Assembly: GCF_907165205.1 (NCBI RefSeq)
Contig: NC_058196.1
Span: 662,501-726,500, forward strand
DNA length: 64,000 nt
Origin: Coccinella septempunctata
Lineage: Eukaryota > Arthropoda > Insecta > Coleoptera > Coccinellidae
Direction of reading: 5' to 3'
Under the pieces are notes generated by a model that worked only from the letters and a program-made list of their open reading frames with translations, was not told where the DNA came from and ran no database searches. The position numbers and the translations under genes were made by a program. Positions 22,299 to 34,199 of this stretch are shown here, piece by piece. How positions within the stretch are numbered: the stretch's first letter is position 1; each line of letters begins with the position of its first letter.

Positions 22299-24120
22299 TT
22301 ATTCTTTCAAACTAAACTGTTTATTTATACTTTCATCTTTATTTACATTAATTTTGTTGATACTGCTTGTATCACCAGGATTGACTCTTGCTGAGATTCG
22401 ATAAACGCCATCCGATACAAAGAGCAGGGAGATCTTTCTTCTCAATTTTCTAGATAAAATAAATCCATTATTAGCATAGCTTGTGCCAAACTGAATATTG
22501 AATGCACGGACACTGAGAATATTATCCCTTACTTCGGGGATATACTGAACATTAGCTAGATGTACAATGTGCGAACTTTTTCTGAACTGTATTAGTAATG
22601 GAAGAGTTCCCTGACCCATTGACATAATAGTGCTTTCAGTTTCCGATGCCAAAATAACAGATATCGGCTCTTTATGAGCCTGATTGTTCAACAAAATCTG
22701 TACATTCACTACATGGTGAGATGCACCAGAATCAACTAGAAATGTTGCAAACATACTGAAATTATTCAAATCGAACAATGACTTAATAGACTTTTGATCT
22801 TTGAGTTTCCTGCAGTCCTTCTTTTCGTGTCCTTTCTTATGGCAGTAAAAGCAGAATCTCTCTATGTTCACACATGTGTTTGACTTGTGGAACATCAAAC
22901 CACATTTTCTGCAACTTGCATCACGCTTTTCAGCTGGTGTCATTTTTTTGATTTTCTCCAACTGATCCAGTGTGTAAGGACTCTTTTCTGCCCTTTTCTC
23001 TTTGAAATAAGGATACCTCTCAGCTAGATACTTTTCTTTTTTTGAAACATCCTTGTTTGTTCGATCAGACCTATTCTCTAAACAAAAATCACAACAATTA
23101 TTATCATCTCTCTTACCACATTTGATGCAGAGTACTGAAACTGAATTAGGATTAGCAAAAGTACATTCTCCAATGGGATGGTCAATACAAAAAGAGCATA
23201 CAGTGTACACTTCATTGATTTCAGTATTGAGATTCTCACCCGTAATACCAAAACACTCGGAACAAATATCCAAACTATCATTTGATTCATCCTTATACAT
23301 ACTGTTGTCTGTTTCCCTGAAATATTGGCTATTCGCCACCTCCAAAAAGGCATTCCTTACGAATTCATACGTCCTCGTTTCCTCTGGTACTGTAGCCATT
23401 GTAGTGAAAAACGCCAAGAAACCATTGGCATCCTTGATCTTATGGAGAAAATATCCCAAGATGATCTTCGGGTCCAACGGAAAGCCCAGTTCCTTGAATT
23501 CTTGAACTCCCTTTTCAAAGTGTGAGACCAAGTTCACCGGGTTCATTTTCGGGTATAATGTTATTTTCCCAAAATTGTCCAATACTTCCACCATTTTTTG
23601 TACGTCATTTTTGCCAAACATTTGTATAAGTTTCTTGAAGGCTTCAGCTGCCGATTCTTCATTTTCTATTACAGTTTTGGGAGCGTGCCGCAAAGATGCT
23701 TCCAAGTATTGTAGGACTCGAGCGTTGTACATATTCCTCTTCTAAGCTCATGCTACACTCTGGTCCACCCATGTTGTGAATTAAAAATTGGGATCTTCCT
23801 AGGGCCCTAATGTCACGCTCGACTCTTTGTTTCCATAAACGGAAATTGGAATGACCCCTCATCTTGTCGCTATTTTCAAATTGAGGTACTATGAAGGTGG
23901 GTATATTGACCTTCTCCACAGATGATTCTGATATTGTGCTTCTATTAGTTGACGTTGCCGGAGGATTAATGTTATTTATTTGCTCTGCCAACATCTTCAC
24001 GAAATTGGTGTTCGTGAGCATTGCAGAAATATTTTCGGGTACTTCCATCGTTGACCTTTCACTTACAATCGGATTGGCCATCTCTTCCTTATTGAACATG
24101 CTTTTCTTGATGTTGAACAC
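22299..24120 (-). pseudogene. Copia gag-protease
   Basis: The gag N-terminus (24120-23659) and the remainder (23732-22299) lie in different frames with a ~70-base overlap, so one frameshift is present. The gag carries the capsid-like region, Cys-rich motifs unusual in number (CSECF, CSFC, CIKCGKR, CDFC), and a CCHC knuckle CFYCHKKGHEKKDC. The protease active site is LVDSGASHH. A pre-integrase-like region (VQYIPEVRDNILSV) follows. Integrase is missing before RT begins at about 22270. Confidence 0.85.
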
Positions 24121-24124
24121 GTGG

Positions 24125-24440
24125 TCTTGTAGTCTTCTGTTCCTTAATTAATACGCACGCACATACACACAAGCGCTGCTACTGGATACTTTCACAACGG
24201 ATGACACGGTTTTAACAAAGTTTATTAAAAATATATTTCAACACACTGGTGAATTACATAAAATGGTCAATGGTCGCTTGAAGCTATCAACAGTGAGAGT
24301 AGCCTTTATATCTATTCGCATTCCCAACAGAACTGGCTTCTGCACCATTAATAGCACGTGTACCTAACTTAGTTGCGCTTGCGCATTAGGCCGAACATAA
24401 TATTAGTTGTCAGCAGGTTGCTTTATAGAAGTGGAATTAT
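24125..24440 (-). repeat. Probable Copia 5' LTR and leader
   Basis: This lies just upstream of the gag start. On the minus strand it has a TATAAAGG box (near 24314), transcription-start-like CTCACTG, and AATAAA (near 24215), as a U3-R-U5 LTR would. Exact ends and the primer-binding site are not clear, and no matching 3' LTR is found. Confidence 0.4.
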
Positions 24441-24665
24441 TCAGAATGACAATTACTATCAGTACGAAAAAAAGAAGAACAACAAACGAACATCAAGACC
24501 TCACGCGTAACGGCAGATGGTATCAACATAGAATTACAATATAAACCATCGAACAAAGAAATTATGAGTTTTCATACTTGTACTTATTCAATATATTGCA
24601 ATAAATTGAACTTAAACCCTGAACATCCGTCCAAGAATTTACACAATCATTCCAATTAATATAAA

Positions 24666-25250
24666 TCATCTCACTAATACACCTTTTTTGTAATTTTCCT
24701 CCCTGTCTAAAATTTCAACTCTAGTAAAATCAAAATTATGTCCCACTTCAAAATGATGTCTAGACAATGCAGTTTTCTCAGTTTTTTCTATGTTCTCAAC
24801 ATTACAATCATATCTGTGCTGGCTAATTCTACTATGCAAATATTGCTTGGTCTGTCCTACGTATCCCTTATCACAATTTGTACATGGAATATAATAAATT
24901 AAATAAGAGCATTGAAGTATTGGGGTTACACTCTTCAGAGTCGAGAACAAAGAGCCGACAGTTTTCAAAGAATAAAAGGCAAACCTAGAAGAGGTGGAAT
25001 ATTTCCTGAACAAATTATTAAGCCCCTCTGATAATCCCGAAATATATGGAAATCTCGAATAAACGGGTTTTTCTTCATTTGAACGTATCATATTATCTTT
25101 CTGGTTATTGAAATCATGAATAATTTTGTTCACGAATCTACTTGGATAATTGTTAGCTTTCAAAATATTTCTAATTTTTTTAATATTATCTATTCTAAAT
25201 TCCGGACTACTCAGTTTCTCCCCTCTGTGCAACATCCCATTAACTTGCAT
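24666..25250 (-). pseudogene. Penelope-like element, C-terminal GIY-YIG endonuclease
   Basis: The 194-residue frame ends a Penelope pol. The C-terminal half has LIYYIPCTNCDKGYVGQT, then LHSRISQHR, and a Glu-bearing tail (RVEILDREENY), the layout of a GIY-YIG nuclease with the Cys pair seen in Penelope elements. The upstream half (YPSRFVNKIIHDFNNQ) is the end of the RT/linker. The RT core is missing, so this is a 5'-truncated copy. Confidence 0.85.
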
Positions 25251-25259
25251 ATTAAGGTA

Positions 25260-25935
25260 GTAAAATCTAAAACATGGTTTAAGTAACAGTTCCTGAAAAT
25301 TTCATCTTTTTGGCGTGAAGGGAAAAGAAATAGCTGAACATTCAAGACGAAAAACAGTTTTTTGTGAATAACTCAGAAAATATCCATTTTAGGGCAAGGG
25401 TGTGATGCATACACTCACATTATTTTTTAACGTAGATTCAATATCTGCCATAAAAAATGGGGTTCTGATTTGAAAAAATTGATTTTTCACGATTTTGTCA
25501 CCCCTAACTTTGAAAGCGATTTTTTCACCCCCTGTATCATGAATCGCGATTTCGATTTTCAAAGTGAATACATCAATCTTACATCTTGAAAAATCCCAAA
25601 AATGAAAATTTTTCATCCAAAAACCTCGAAGTTATTCTTGTTTCAGCGGAGCTCTATTTTCGATTTTTTTTTCGAATTTTCCAACCAAAACTGAAAAATG
25701 TTACATCAAAATAACTTGTAATTTTCGAAGGAATCTATTTCTGCAATAAAAAAAATGGTGTTCTAATTTGAAAAACGGAAGTTGACGTCATTTCCGGAAA
25801 AACCGGAGGTGCTCATGCCTTCAAAATATTTTAGATTTCATCAGCATCGTGAAATACTTATAAGTGCTGAATTTCATGAAAATACGTTCAGTAGTTTCCC
25901 GTATAAATATGGGTGAGGTTCCTCGTGAAAGACCC
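25260..25935. repeat. Unassigned interspersed repeat
   Basis: AT-rich sequence with recurring GAAAAAT- and AAAATGGGGTTCTGATTTGA-type phrases (near 25455 and 25755). It ends in GAAAGACCCTGTA, like many insect MITE ends. No partner terminus identified. Confidence 0.35.
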
Positions 25936-25946
25936 TGTATTATAGA

Positions 25947-26156
25947 AGGTCCTTTCGTTTGTATAAAGAGTGTAGCACTCTTTTACACTCGATTTTAGTA
26001 TTTGTTTGTTGATAGAATTCACACCAGTGTAGAGGACGTGTAGTTTATCTAGATCTCCTTTTGACTATGTGTAGATAAACTACACTTCCTCTACACTGGT
26101 GTAAATCAAATCGAGTGTAGAAATATGCTACATTTTTTATGCAAACGAAAGGACCT
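25947..26156. mobile_element. Hairpin MITE, about 210 bp
   Basis: The whole unit folds back on itself: AGGTCCTTTCGTTTG at 25947 pairs with CAAACGAAAGGACCT ending at 26156; TACACTCGATTT pairs with AAATCGAGTGTA; and CACCAGTGTAGAGGA...GTAGTTTATCTA pairs around a short central loop near 26062. Non-coding. No clear target duplication. Confidence 0.8.
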
Positions 26157-27012
26157 AGACTATATTTCAACGACTTCAATATACCAGAAATGCACGTTTA
26201 TAATTAGTAATCTATAGACGTTTAATAATCGTATTTTGTACTACAATTAAGTATCAGTGATAGACGTCGCGGAACAACAACAATGCATGTATATACGATC
26301 TGCGACGTTACGATGATCCCAAATTGCATTAATATGTTTTGATCGATAATTTCGAATATAATCAAAATAAAAGAACAATAAATGCATTTTCGGATCGTAT
26401 TTATTGTCGAATATCCTATGAATGAACATTAGGCTTATTTGTCGTTAGATATTACTGTTCTGAATATTGTCAATCTTAAACATTTATTAAAAAAATCTTG
26501 TTAGGAATACTGAAGAAATATAAGGAATCCAAAACGATCTTTGAGCTTTTTACTTTTATTAAATTAAAAAAGACTTCCAGTTTTACAAAGATGGCCGTTA
26601 CTACTACTTTCGGTTCTACAACTTTTTTCTGTCTAATGTCATTGATCATAGACAAGGTTTCTGTCATAGAATCTACCACAGTAACCAACTCAACTTAACC
26701 TAAACTTAAAATTATTAATATTATAAAGGCCTCAGTGCCAGGTTTATTTTGAATTATAACACAGGCCAACACACATTTTGGTGCCTGCGATTTTTTTAAC
26801 TGTTCCTGAGTAATTTTTGGATGCAGAATGTAAAAAAGTTCTCAGATTTTGTCTATCAGATCTAGTTTTCGAGATTTTTAAAAAAAATTGTGTATATAAT
26901 TTACGTTATAACTGTTATAATATATAATATTACTAATGACATTTAAAAAAACAAAGGCACATGGATTTAAGTATTTATTGCAAAAACTTGATTTACATAA
27001 TTACATTAGTCA
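26157..27012. other. Unassigned AT-rich DNA
   Basis: Two overlapping short frames on opposite strands (26476-26698) have no recognisable domain. I see nothing else. Confidence 0.3.
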
Positions 27013-27880
27013 CTAATCACATAAAAAAAATTTTTTATACGATTTTCTAGAATGGAGTTTACTAGGGCAGTCTCGCTGAAGGCTCCAGCAGTAGTCCGCC
27101 ATAATGTGGCTATCCCATCGTCCTTGATAACGATCTTCTATAGTTTTAATATCCTGATGGAATCTTTCCCCCTGTTCTTCACTACAATCACCTAAGTTTT
27201 CTGGAAAACGATCTAGGTGGCTGTGGAGGTAGTGAACTTTTATACTCATGTTACAGCCGAGAATATTAAAATTTGAAAGCATAGTTTCCACTAATTCTAC
27301 GTAATTCTCTGCTTTATGATTGCCAAGAAAATTTTGTACTACTTGAACAAATGAACTCCAAGCGTTAGATTCAGTCTCGTTCATTGATGTGGTGAATTGT
27401 GGATCTTTAACAAGTTGCCTTATTTGAGGACCATCAAATATACCAGCTTTTAGTTTTTCCGTGCTAATGCCAGGAAATTTACGTGACAAATACCCAAAAC
27501 AATTTCCATCTCGATTTAAAGCCTTCACAAATTGCTTCATTAGGCCTAGCTTGATATGCAAGGGCGGAAGTAAGATTTTTTCTCTTGAAACCAAAGGTTC
27601 GTTGATCACGTTCTGTATTCCTTGAATCATGACATCTCTTGAAGGCCAATTTTTGTTAACCCAGTGCTCATTTTTAGCTCTGCTGTCTCAAAGGCACAAA
27701 AAACAACTATATTTTGTATAACCACTCTGCTGTCCAAGGAGGAAGTTAATCATTTTTAAATCAACACAAATTGACCACTGATGTTCTTCGTATTTGATTT
27801 TTCTCAAAACTAATGCTATTGTTTCATATTCTTCCTTCATGGTAGTAGAATGACCAAAAAGAATTGAGCCATATTTGTTA
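27013..27880 (-). pseudogene. Uncharacterised arthropod multi-copy protein, C-terminal part
   Basis: The 205-residue frame (27630-27013) carries PPLHIKLGLMKQFVKAL, KAGIFDGPQIRQL, and CSEEQGERFHQDIK with RYQGRWD. These strings recur in repetitive uncharacterised proteins of insects as I remember them. Homology continues upstream in the same frame to about 27880 (WSICVDLKMINFLLGQQSG, YSCFLCL) across one TGA near 27690 where Trp is expected. It ends where the LINE tail at 27890 begins. I do not know its function; multi-copy behaviour suggests a transposon protein. Confidence 0.6.
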
Positions 27881-28120
27881 CCGTTATGTTTATTTATTTA
27901 TTTATTATTTATTAATCGAAAATACACAATACAAAGATGGGCATCTCACAGAGGCAATCGAGTTGCCTGTTTGTGAGCTCGATTGGGATCAACCGTATTT
28001 GCACAATTAACAACCAACAACAACTTTACAAAAATGCAATGAAGCAGAGAAAAGTCACAATAACTACCAAATAACAGCCTATGAAATACAATTGCCCTGA
28101 TACAGTAAATAAAACAAAAA

Positions 28121-29813
28121 TCATTGAAATTTACCCGCAATCCACCTCTTTAGCTTATTCTTTCTGAAACAACCATCATTCAGAACTTTAATTTCATTTG
28201 GAAGAGAGTTGAAAACACCTATTGCTCTAACAATGCTACTTTTGGAACTTACAGTCCTGTATCTTTTAGGTATTTGAATACTTTTGTTCCTAGTGACACT
28301 TCCTGACCTTAAAAATTTACCCTTAAGGTTTTCGTAATGGTAATTCAGTGATTCCAGTAAAAACAGATTTTCAATATTCAGGGTAACGTTCTGAGCAACT
28401 CTATTCTCATTAACAATTTTCAAAATTCTTTTTTGTTGATTTTTCAAGAGGTTTGAACAATTTGAATAAGCTCCACCCCAAGCAATTATTCCATAATTTA
28501 CCACACTATGAAACAATGCATAGTATATTTTAAGAAGAATCTCACTGGGCATTATCTTACAAAGTTTGTGGAAAACAAATACTAAGTACCGTGTCTTATT
28601 TAGCAAATATTCAACATGCTTATCCCACCTCATTCTAGAATCCAAAATTAATCCCAAGTATTTAACCGAATCAACCCTCTTTATTAATCTTCCATTTATA
28701 CATATATTCAAAGATTGTGGAACACTGTCACAATAGTTACCAAAAGTTATGTAGACTGTCTTGTCTATGTTCAAGGAAAGCATGTTAGAAGTTAACCAGC
28801 CACTTATGTTCCTTAAATAATAATTCAAATTGTCCTCCACTTCTCCCCAGCTTTTCCCAGTCGACACCAGTGCTGCATCATCAGCGAAAGAGACCAACAC
28901 ATCCTCAGGTACCGAATCAAAAACATCATTAACATATAAAATAAAAAACAATGTTCCCAAGACCGTTCCTTGAGGGACACCAGTACTCACCTCACAATAA
29001 TCACTTGAAACGTCAGTAATCTTCACCCTATGGCACCTTTTTTCTAGATATGATGTTAGTAGTTGCAAAGCCTTACCTCTAATTCCATAATTGTACAATT
29101 TATCCAAAAGAATATCATGATTCACGGTATCGAAGGCTTTTGCCAAATCTAAAAAAGTCACGGCAAGGGTGCACTTATATCGAGTCGTCCATATATTAGG
29201 TCAGTTAGGTAATTAAGGGCGTCTCTAGTTCCCATTTTCTTTATGAATCCGTACTGTCGCTTAGCTATCAATTTGTGCCTCTCAATGAAACCTAAAAGTC
29301 TTCTGTGGATTATTTTTTCAAAAATTTTAGCTAAGTTTGATATTAAGGATATAGGCCTATAATTTGTCATATTGTGTCTGGCCTTGCCTTTATATATAGG
29401 TTTTATGTCCGCTTTCTTGAATGCATCAGGCCAAATAGCTCCTTCTATACACAAATTCATAATATAAACAAGTGGTTCAGTTATAAAATCGACCAAAGTC
29501 TTAATGGTCCTTACATTGATGTCATCGCCCCCGCACTCTTCACTTTCATATTCTTAATGATGTTCAAAGTTCCACGAAAATCAGTTGGCGACAGAAAGAC
29601 AGAATGAGGATTCATTGAGGGCAATCTGACTTGAGTTGTCTCCGTCTGTAAACTGTTAGAGAGTTTCGCACCTATTTGACTGAAATACGCATTAAATCTG
29701 TTGGCAACTTGAATTGGTTCTTCTACTTTAACATTATCACCATCATATATGAATTTCACACGGTCATTTCTTTTACAGCTCTTACCGAGATTTTTATTTA
29801 TAAAGGACCACAA
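28121..29813 (-). pseudogene. LINE ORF2 reverse transcriptase
   Basis: Three frames (29813-29511, 29496-29158, 29161-28121) give a contiguous RT. It has KPIYKG...NYRPISLISNLAKIF, QYGF, FLDLAKAFDTVNHDILLDKL, GVPQGTVLGTLFFILYVND, and the active site LVSFADDAALV. The C-terminal thumb is typical of CR1/L2/Jockey-like elements (YGIIAWGGA). Frame breaks lie near 29500 and 29160. The active-site Asp pair is intact, but the ORF is interrupted. Confidence 0.85.
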
Positions 29814-30898
29814 CCCTTTAGGACTACTAATATTTTTTTTTCATAAATTATTTTTGCTTTTTTTATAACCCTATTTAGAACTTTAACATAAATGTCATAA
29901 TCCATCTTCAGTGTTAGGTTATTGGGTTCCAACTTCCAAATAGAATATAACATCTGTTTTCTTCTACAAGAATTTAAAATACCCTTAGTTATCCAAGGAT
30001 TGCGAGGAGCCGCCCTGTGTTTCCTTGTTTTAACCTTTGCATGCTCTACACATCCACTTATTAACTTAACCAGTGTCTCAGTTGCTAAGTTAGGGTCCGT
30101 TATCTCAATAATAGAATTCCAGTCAGTTTTAGTAGCAAACTTCACCAACTTACCATAATCAATGGATACAGACATACTCCTCCCCAATGACTCACACACA
30201 GGTTCATTCACAACCAAAAAGAGGGGATAGTGATCATTGAAAAGAGTTTCAAGCTTAATCGCTCTAGCAAGAACATTGCTGGCCTTGAAAAAAATGTTAT
30301 CTATACAGGAACCATGACTAGGGTCTGCCACAGATGGCCTCGTAATAGTCTGAAAGCCAGGTACGAAACCGAGTTCCATACAGTTATTCAAATGTTCCTG
30401 ATCAAAGCGATCACTCTCCAAAATGTCAATATTAAAGTCACCCACTAAAATATGATTTTTTACTTTCCTTCTTGCATCTAAATAAGACTTTAATCTTGCT
30501 ATGAATTCATCCCTGGGAAGGTCATGAAGTCTATAAACCGCCGATATCTCCAGGTTATTATTATTATTATTCAATTGTAAACATGAATTTAAAACATTTA
30601 TTCTACCCACTTTGACAATGTTAGTATTTTCACTAATTGAGTCCTTAATATATACTACAACTCCATCTGTTATGTTGATGTTTCCCTGATTGTGATACAA
30701 CTTATACCCGGCCATATGAAAGAATTCACAATGTACCAATTTTCTCGTTTCAACACAAACTATAACGGAAGGCTTAGTCACAAGTCCCGCAACAAACATT
30801 TGTAAACTTTCGAAATTAGCATTCAAGCTTCTTATATTTACACTAGCTGATTCGACAAACGTTGTTTTGCCATATACATAATTTCCATGTTGTATCAT
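29798..30898 (-). pseudogene. LINE ORF2 endonuclease domain
   Basis: A 366-residue frame with an AP-like endonuclease: NIRSLNANFESL (Asn), VCVETRKL (Glu), ILVGDFNIDIL (Asp-Asn), SCIDNIFFKA and FNDHYPLFLVV (final His, with Asn in place of the usual Ser before the Asp). Target-site nicking is its role in LINE transposition. The protein continues, after a frame break at about 29810, into the linker before the RT. Confidence 0.85.
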
Positions 30899-30904
30899 AA
30901 AAAA

Positions 30905-31100
30905 ATAGAAATTAAAAATTTTGTCTGAAAAATAAAAAAAAATTTAGGGGTGGACTACCCCTAACATTTAGGGGGATGAAAAATAGATGTTGGCCGATTC
31001 TCATAGATACCGGATAAGCACAAAAAATTTCATCAAAATCGGTCAAGCCGTTTCGGAGGAGTATGGCAACGAAAACTGTGACACGAGAATTTTATATATT
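30905..31100. repeat. Short interspersed repeat
   Basis: Contains AAAATCGGTCAAGCCGTTTC followed by GGAGGAGTATGGCAACG and an AT-rich end. This is a phrase I recognise as recurrent in insect non-autonomous repeats. Class not determined. Confidence 0.4.
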
Positions 31101-31234
31101 AGATATAAAATCAGATTTTGACTAACATCAATCTGCCCATTGAGAGTCTCTAGATCATGACAAATTTTTTCCCTATGTACAAATTCATTCTGTATATCAT
31201 CAATAATTTCCATATATTGGTTACAACTGTTCAT
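31043..31234 (-). pseudogene. Possible LINE ORF1 coiled-coil remnant
   Basis: A 63-residue frame with heptad-like content (YMEIIDDIQNEFVHREKI) ahead of the LINE. It could be the end of ORF1. Evidence is compositional only. Confidence 0.25.
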
Positions 31235-31835
31235 AATATACAGGATGATTCCGGAGGAGACCGTCAGATTTTAGGTGAAGTATACACTAGTTAAGGCAGT
31301 TTCGAAACAATGTTTGGTTTATGGTTGGGGGCCTTCATTGAGAGTCTACAGGGTGATTTGTCCGATTCGACCGATTTTTCTTTTATTCATAACTGGCTTG
31401 ATCAATCTTGATGAAATTCTCAGTGTATAACAATATGATTGTCTTCTTTCAATAATTCCAACACTTTCTCAAAAATACAGGGTGGGAAGTATGATAAGTT
31501 CAGATTAAGTTTGCAGGTTGAAAAAACACCCTGTACATTCCGTTTTCAAAAATTTTCTACATGCTTCAGATTCTATCATAAGTTTACATTACTGGAGCGT
31601 TTTTAATTTTTTTGGTACACATCCAGTTTTCCTAAAAAAATTTTTCAAGGATGAACAATATCGTTATTTCGCTCCAAGGCATTGAGAATATTCTGAACTG
31701 GAATGTAAACCGGTGTCGTCCAATGATACAAAGCTCTACCTGAGTCCTAAAGTAGTTCTTTCAAATTCGAAATTCATATTTAATCACTCATATTCTGATG
31801 TTTAAAATCATTTAATCCAGAAATAGTTATTTTCC
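31235..31835. repeat. Mariner-MITE-like debris
   Basis: Three ends resembling TACAGGGTG lie close together (near 31240, 31350 and 31476). The last pairs with CACCCTGTA at 31527-31535 to make a 56-bp mini-element with TA flanks. The rest is unassigned. Confidence 0.4.
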
Positions 31836-31839
31836 TATC

Positions 31840-32275
31840 AAGTGCGGGAAGTGATACTTGCCCGCACGAAACTGCCGTTGCCCGAACGATGCGAAGCAGA
31901 GTTCGGGTAAGCAGTTGAGTGCGGGCAAGACACTTTCCGCAAGAGTTAGGAACAATATTTTTTCTACAAGCGCTTGAAATATATAAATGTATCCATTTCA
32001 CGAAACAGATCATATCTCATTTGATTAATTCATATATAATGACAGACGTTATTGTGTATGTCGTTACTAAGGGTTTCTCATCGTTGACGTTCTGTCCATA
32101 GAAAGATGATAGAATTTAATTTACTCTATAATATTTGCGTGCGGGAAAAACCCCTGCTAATCCATAGAAATAGCAGGCGTTTTTCCCGCACTCTTTGGGA
32201 AAGTGACTCTTTGCAACTTGGAATGCGTGCGGGAAAAAGGTTGAACGCGCACGCTTGTAGAAAAATATCTTTATA
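31840..32275. repeat. CpG-rich interspersed repeat, copy B
   Basis: Rich in GTGCGGG and CCCGCAC strings, with CGCACGCTTGTAGAAAAAT near 32250 matching the inverse of sequence near 13223-13260 in copy A. Ends undefined. Confidence 0.5.
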
Positions 32276-32344
32276 CCTACCTACTTAAACCAAAAAATCT
32301 ACAACTTATACAGAATAAACATTCGAAACATATCATGAACGGCA

Positions 32345-32790
32345 AAACTAAGGATTAACACAAAATTTACATAGAATGTTCGAAATGATTTCCCCTTTTT
32401 TGAAAACATATTCGAGACCTTTTCATTATATTTCCATTCGACCTTCTAATGAGGGATTGATTTTGCTTCAAGATATTACATTCCTCGAAAATCCTTTCAA
32501 GTAGGTGTTCTCTACTTCTAATTTCAACCTTATAAACTCTTGTTTTCAGATATCCCCACACAAAATAGTCTAAAGGGTTCAAATCAGGCGATCTTTGTGG
32601 CCAAGCAATAGGCCTTCACGACCAATCCATCTGTTCGGATAATTTACATCCAGGTGATTTCTCACATTCAATGCAAAGTGGGTGGTGCTCCGTCATGCTG
32701 AAAGTACATAAAGCGGATATGTACATTTTCCAATAAATTTGGTAAAATATTTTCCAAAAAATCTAGGCAAATTTTTTTCATTTTCGGTAT
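32345..32790 (-). pseudogene. Mariner-like transposase, 3' half
   Basis: On the minus strand the second catalytic Asp region (MYFQHDGAPP) lies near 32700 and the third (SPDLNPLDYFVWGYLK) near 32590-32540, in different frames. The N-terminal half and first Asp are absent. The 5' edge abuts the Gypsy integrase frame at about 32790. It is a different mariner lineage from the one at 532-1441. Confidence 0.75.
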
Positions 32791-32791
32791 A

Positions 32792-33919
32792 TTAAACGGG
32801 AAGACTATAATTCAAATCGGATTTTATAATTTGTATGGGACTATATTTGAGGGTAGAATGAGTGGAATTATTGTAACTTAAAAGTGCTTTATTCAATTTT
32901 TCTCTTAAACTCAAATTTTTATCTTCAATGACCCTGATTTGTTCAACTAATTTTGAGTGAAATCTCTCAACAATGGAAATTGATGTAGGATTGTAGTTGG
33001 TCACGTAGTGAATTTCGATATTATGAATGGACGCGAATTCTTGGAATAAAGCTTTCTTGAATTCCGTTCCGTTGTCTGTCGTAATTTTCCTAGGAGTTCC
33101 GTGATTAGAGAAATAGCGAATACAACATTCTACGATTTCTGCTGCCGTTTTGCTTTTCAGAATGAAACACTGTCCATGCCTTGAAAATGAATCGACCAAT
33201 GTTAGACAGGGCGTTTTCGCAATGTTGATTGTATCAGCGTATAAGTGTTCGAAAGGCTTTTCACCGATTGGATTTTGTTCAAAGATCAGTTTATTTGGTT
33301 GGTGTTCATATTTTTGACGTTGACAGATGTCACAACTGTTGACATAACGTTGGACTTTCAATAACATATTTGGAAAATAGAATTTTTTCTTGAGGCTTTC
33401 CACATTTTCTTGAATACCTCGATGTGTGGTTTTGGTTTCATGGTACAGTTTGATTCTTTCCATTTGATCTTCTTCGTTTTCTATGTCTTCCAAAAAAGTG
33501 TTTGAAATTTCAAACTTGAAACTTCCTGAATTGAATAGTTTTTGTGAATACTGAATAAATGATGTTTCGATATTTTTATTTTGTAAGAAAATTCCATATG
33601 TCTTATCGGGGACTATGAATTCTTTTAGGAATTGCGTGAATTGACTTTCTTCTGAAATAGTTACATTGAGCCTAAATTTTGATTGATTATGTAATTTTAC
33701 TTTGGTTACGTTGAAGTTATTTCCGCTTTTAATGATAATTTGGTATTGGAATGCATTAATTGCTCCTTCGGTGTAGGGAATTTCTAAAATTGGATCTTCT
33801 TCGTTAGAATGTACCGTTTCCGCATCTGAATTTTCATCTGGGTTAATTGCAATTAATTCGTCGAAATCTTCTTTTCTTAAGTTAAGAACTTCATGTGATA
33901 TTTGTGTATAATAGAAATC
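32792..33919 (-). pseudogene. Gypsy integrase with upstream linker
   Basis: The minus-strand frame has the His-Cys zinc-binding region (HETKTTHRGIQENVESL, SCDICQRQKYEHQ) and the D-D-E core: LYADTINIAKTPCLTLVDSF, KITTDNGTEF and SIVERFHSKL. The preceding ~150 residues match the variable stretch between RNase H and integrase in Gypsy polyproteins. RT and RNase H are missing: the Copia insertion (33925-36195) separates this from the protease, and no RT lies on either side. The N-terminus of the longer open frame (34063-33925) is Copia LTR. Confidence 0.85.
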
Positions 33920-33924
33920 GAACT

Positions 33925-34136
33925 TATTAAATAATCCAAATAATTTCAATACTATTTTTATTATCAGTAATCTCTTAGGCACACAATCTACAATACGTTT
34001 TACATTGTCTCCATTAGCGTGAGCGTCATACATACTCATCATGTCATAGACTACTCTCAACATAACCTATACTAAATCATAGAACACCATAAAAAATAAA
34101 CTCTTATTCTTTACATTAAAGTACATTATTCCAACA
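33925..34136 (-). repeat. Copia 3' LTR, 212 bp
   Basis: Minus strand begins TGTTGGAATAATG. Near-identical to 35984-36195. Confidence 0.95.
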
Positions 34137-34199
34137 TCCTCCCTTACTTTAATGTTACATCATTTAGATATTATAACCTAAACTAACTTAATATTAAGT

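Larger units (their letters stand above)
27889..30900 (-). mobile_element. CR1/Jockey-type LINE
   Basis: A non-LTR element with endonuclease and RT on the minus strand and a (TTTA)n-type 3' tail at 27891-27916. It inserted into, or next to, the uncharacterised protein remnant at 27013-27880. The 5' end is near 30900 or beyond: a coiled-coil-like frame at 31043-31234 could be part of its ORF1, separated by a repeat at 30905-31100. Confidence 0.85.

Noticed and set aside
26476..26698. Two overlapping short frames on opposite strands
   Set aside because: No domain, no homology recognised, and mutual antisense overlap.
33925..34063. N-terminus of the 423-residue Gypsy frame as coding
   Set aside because: It is Copia LTR sequence read through, identical to the translated copy at 35984-36119.
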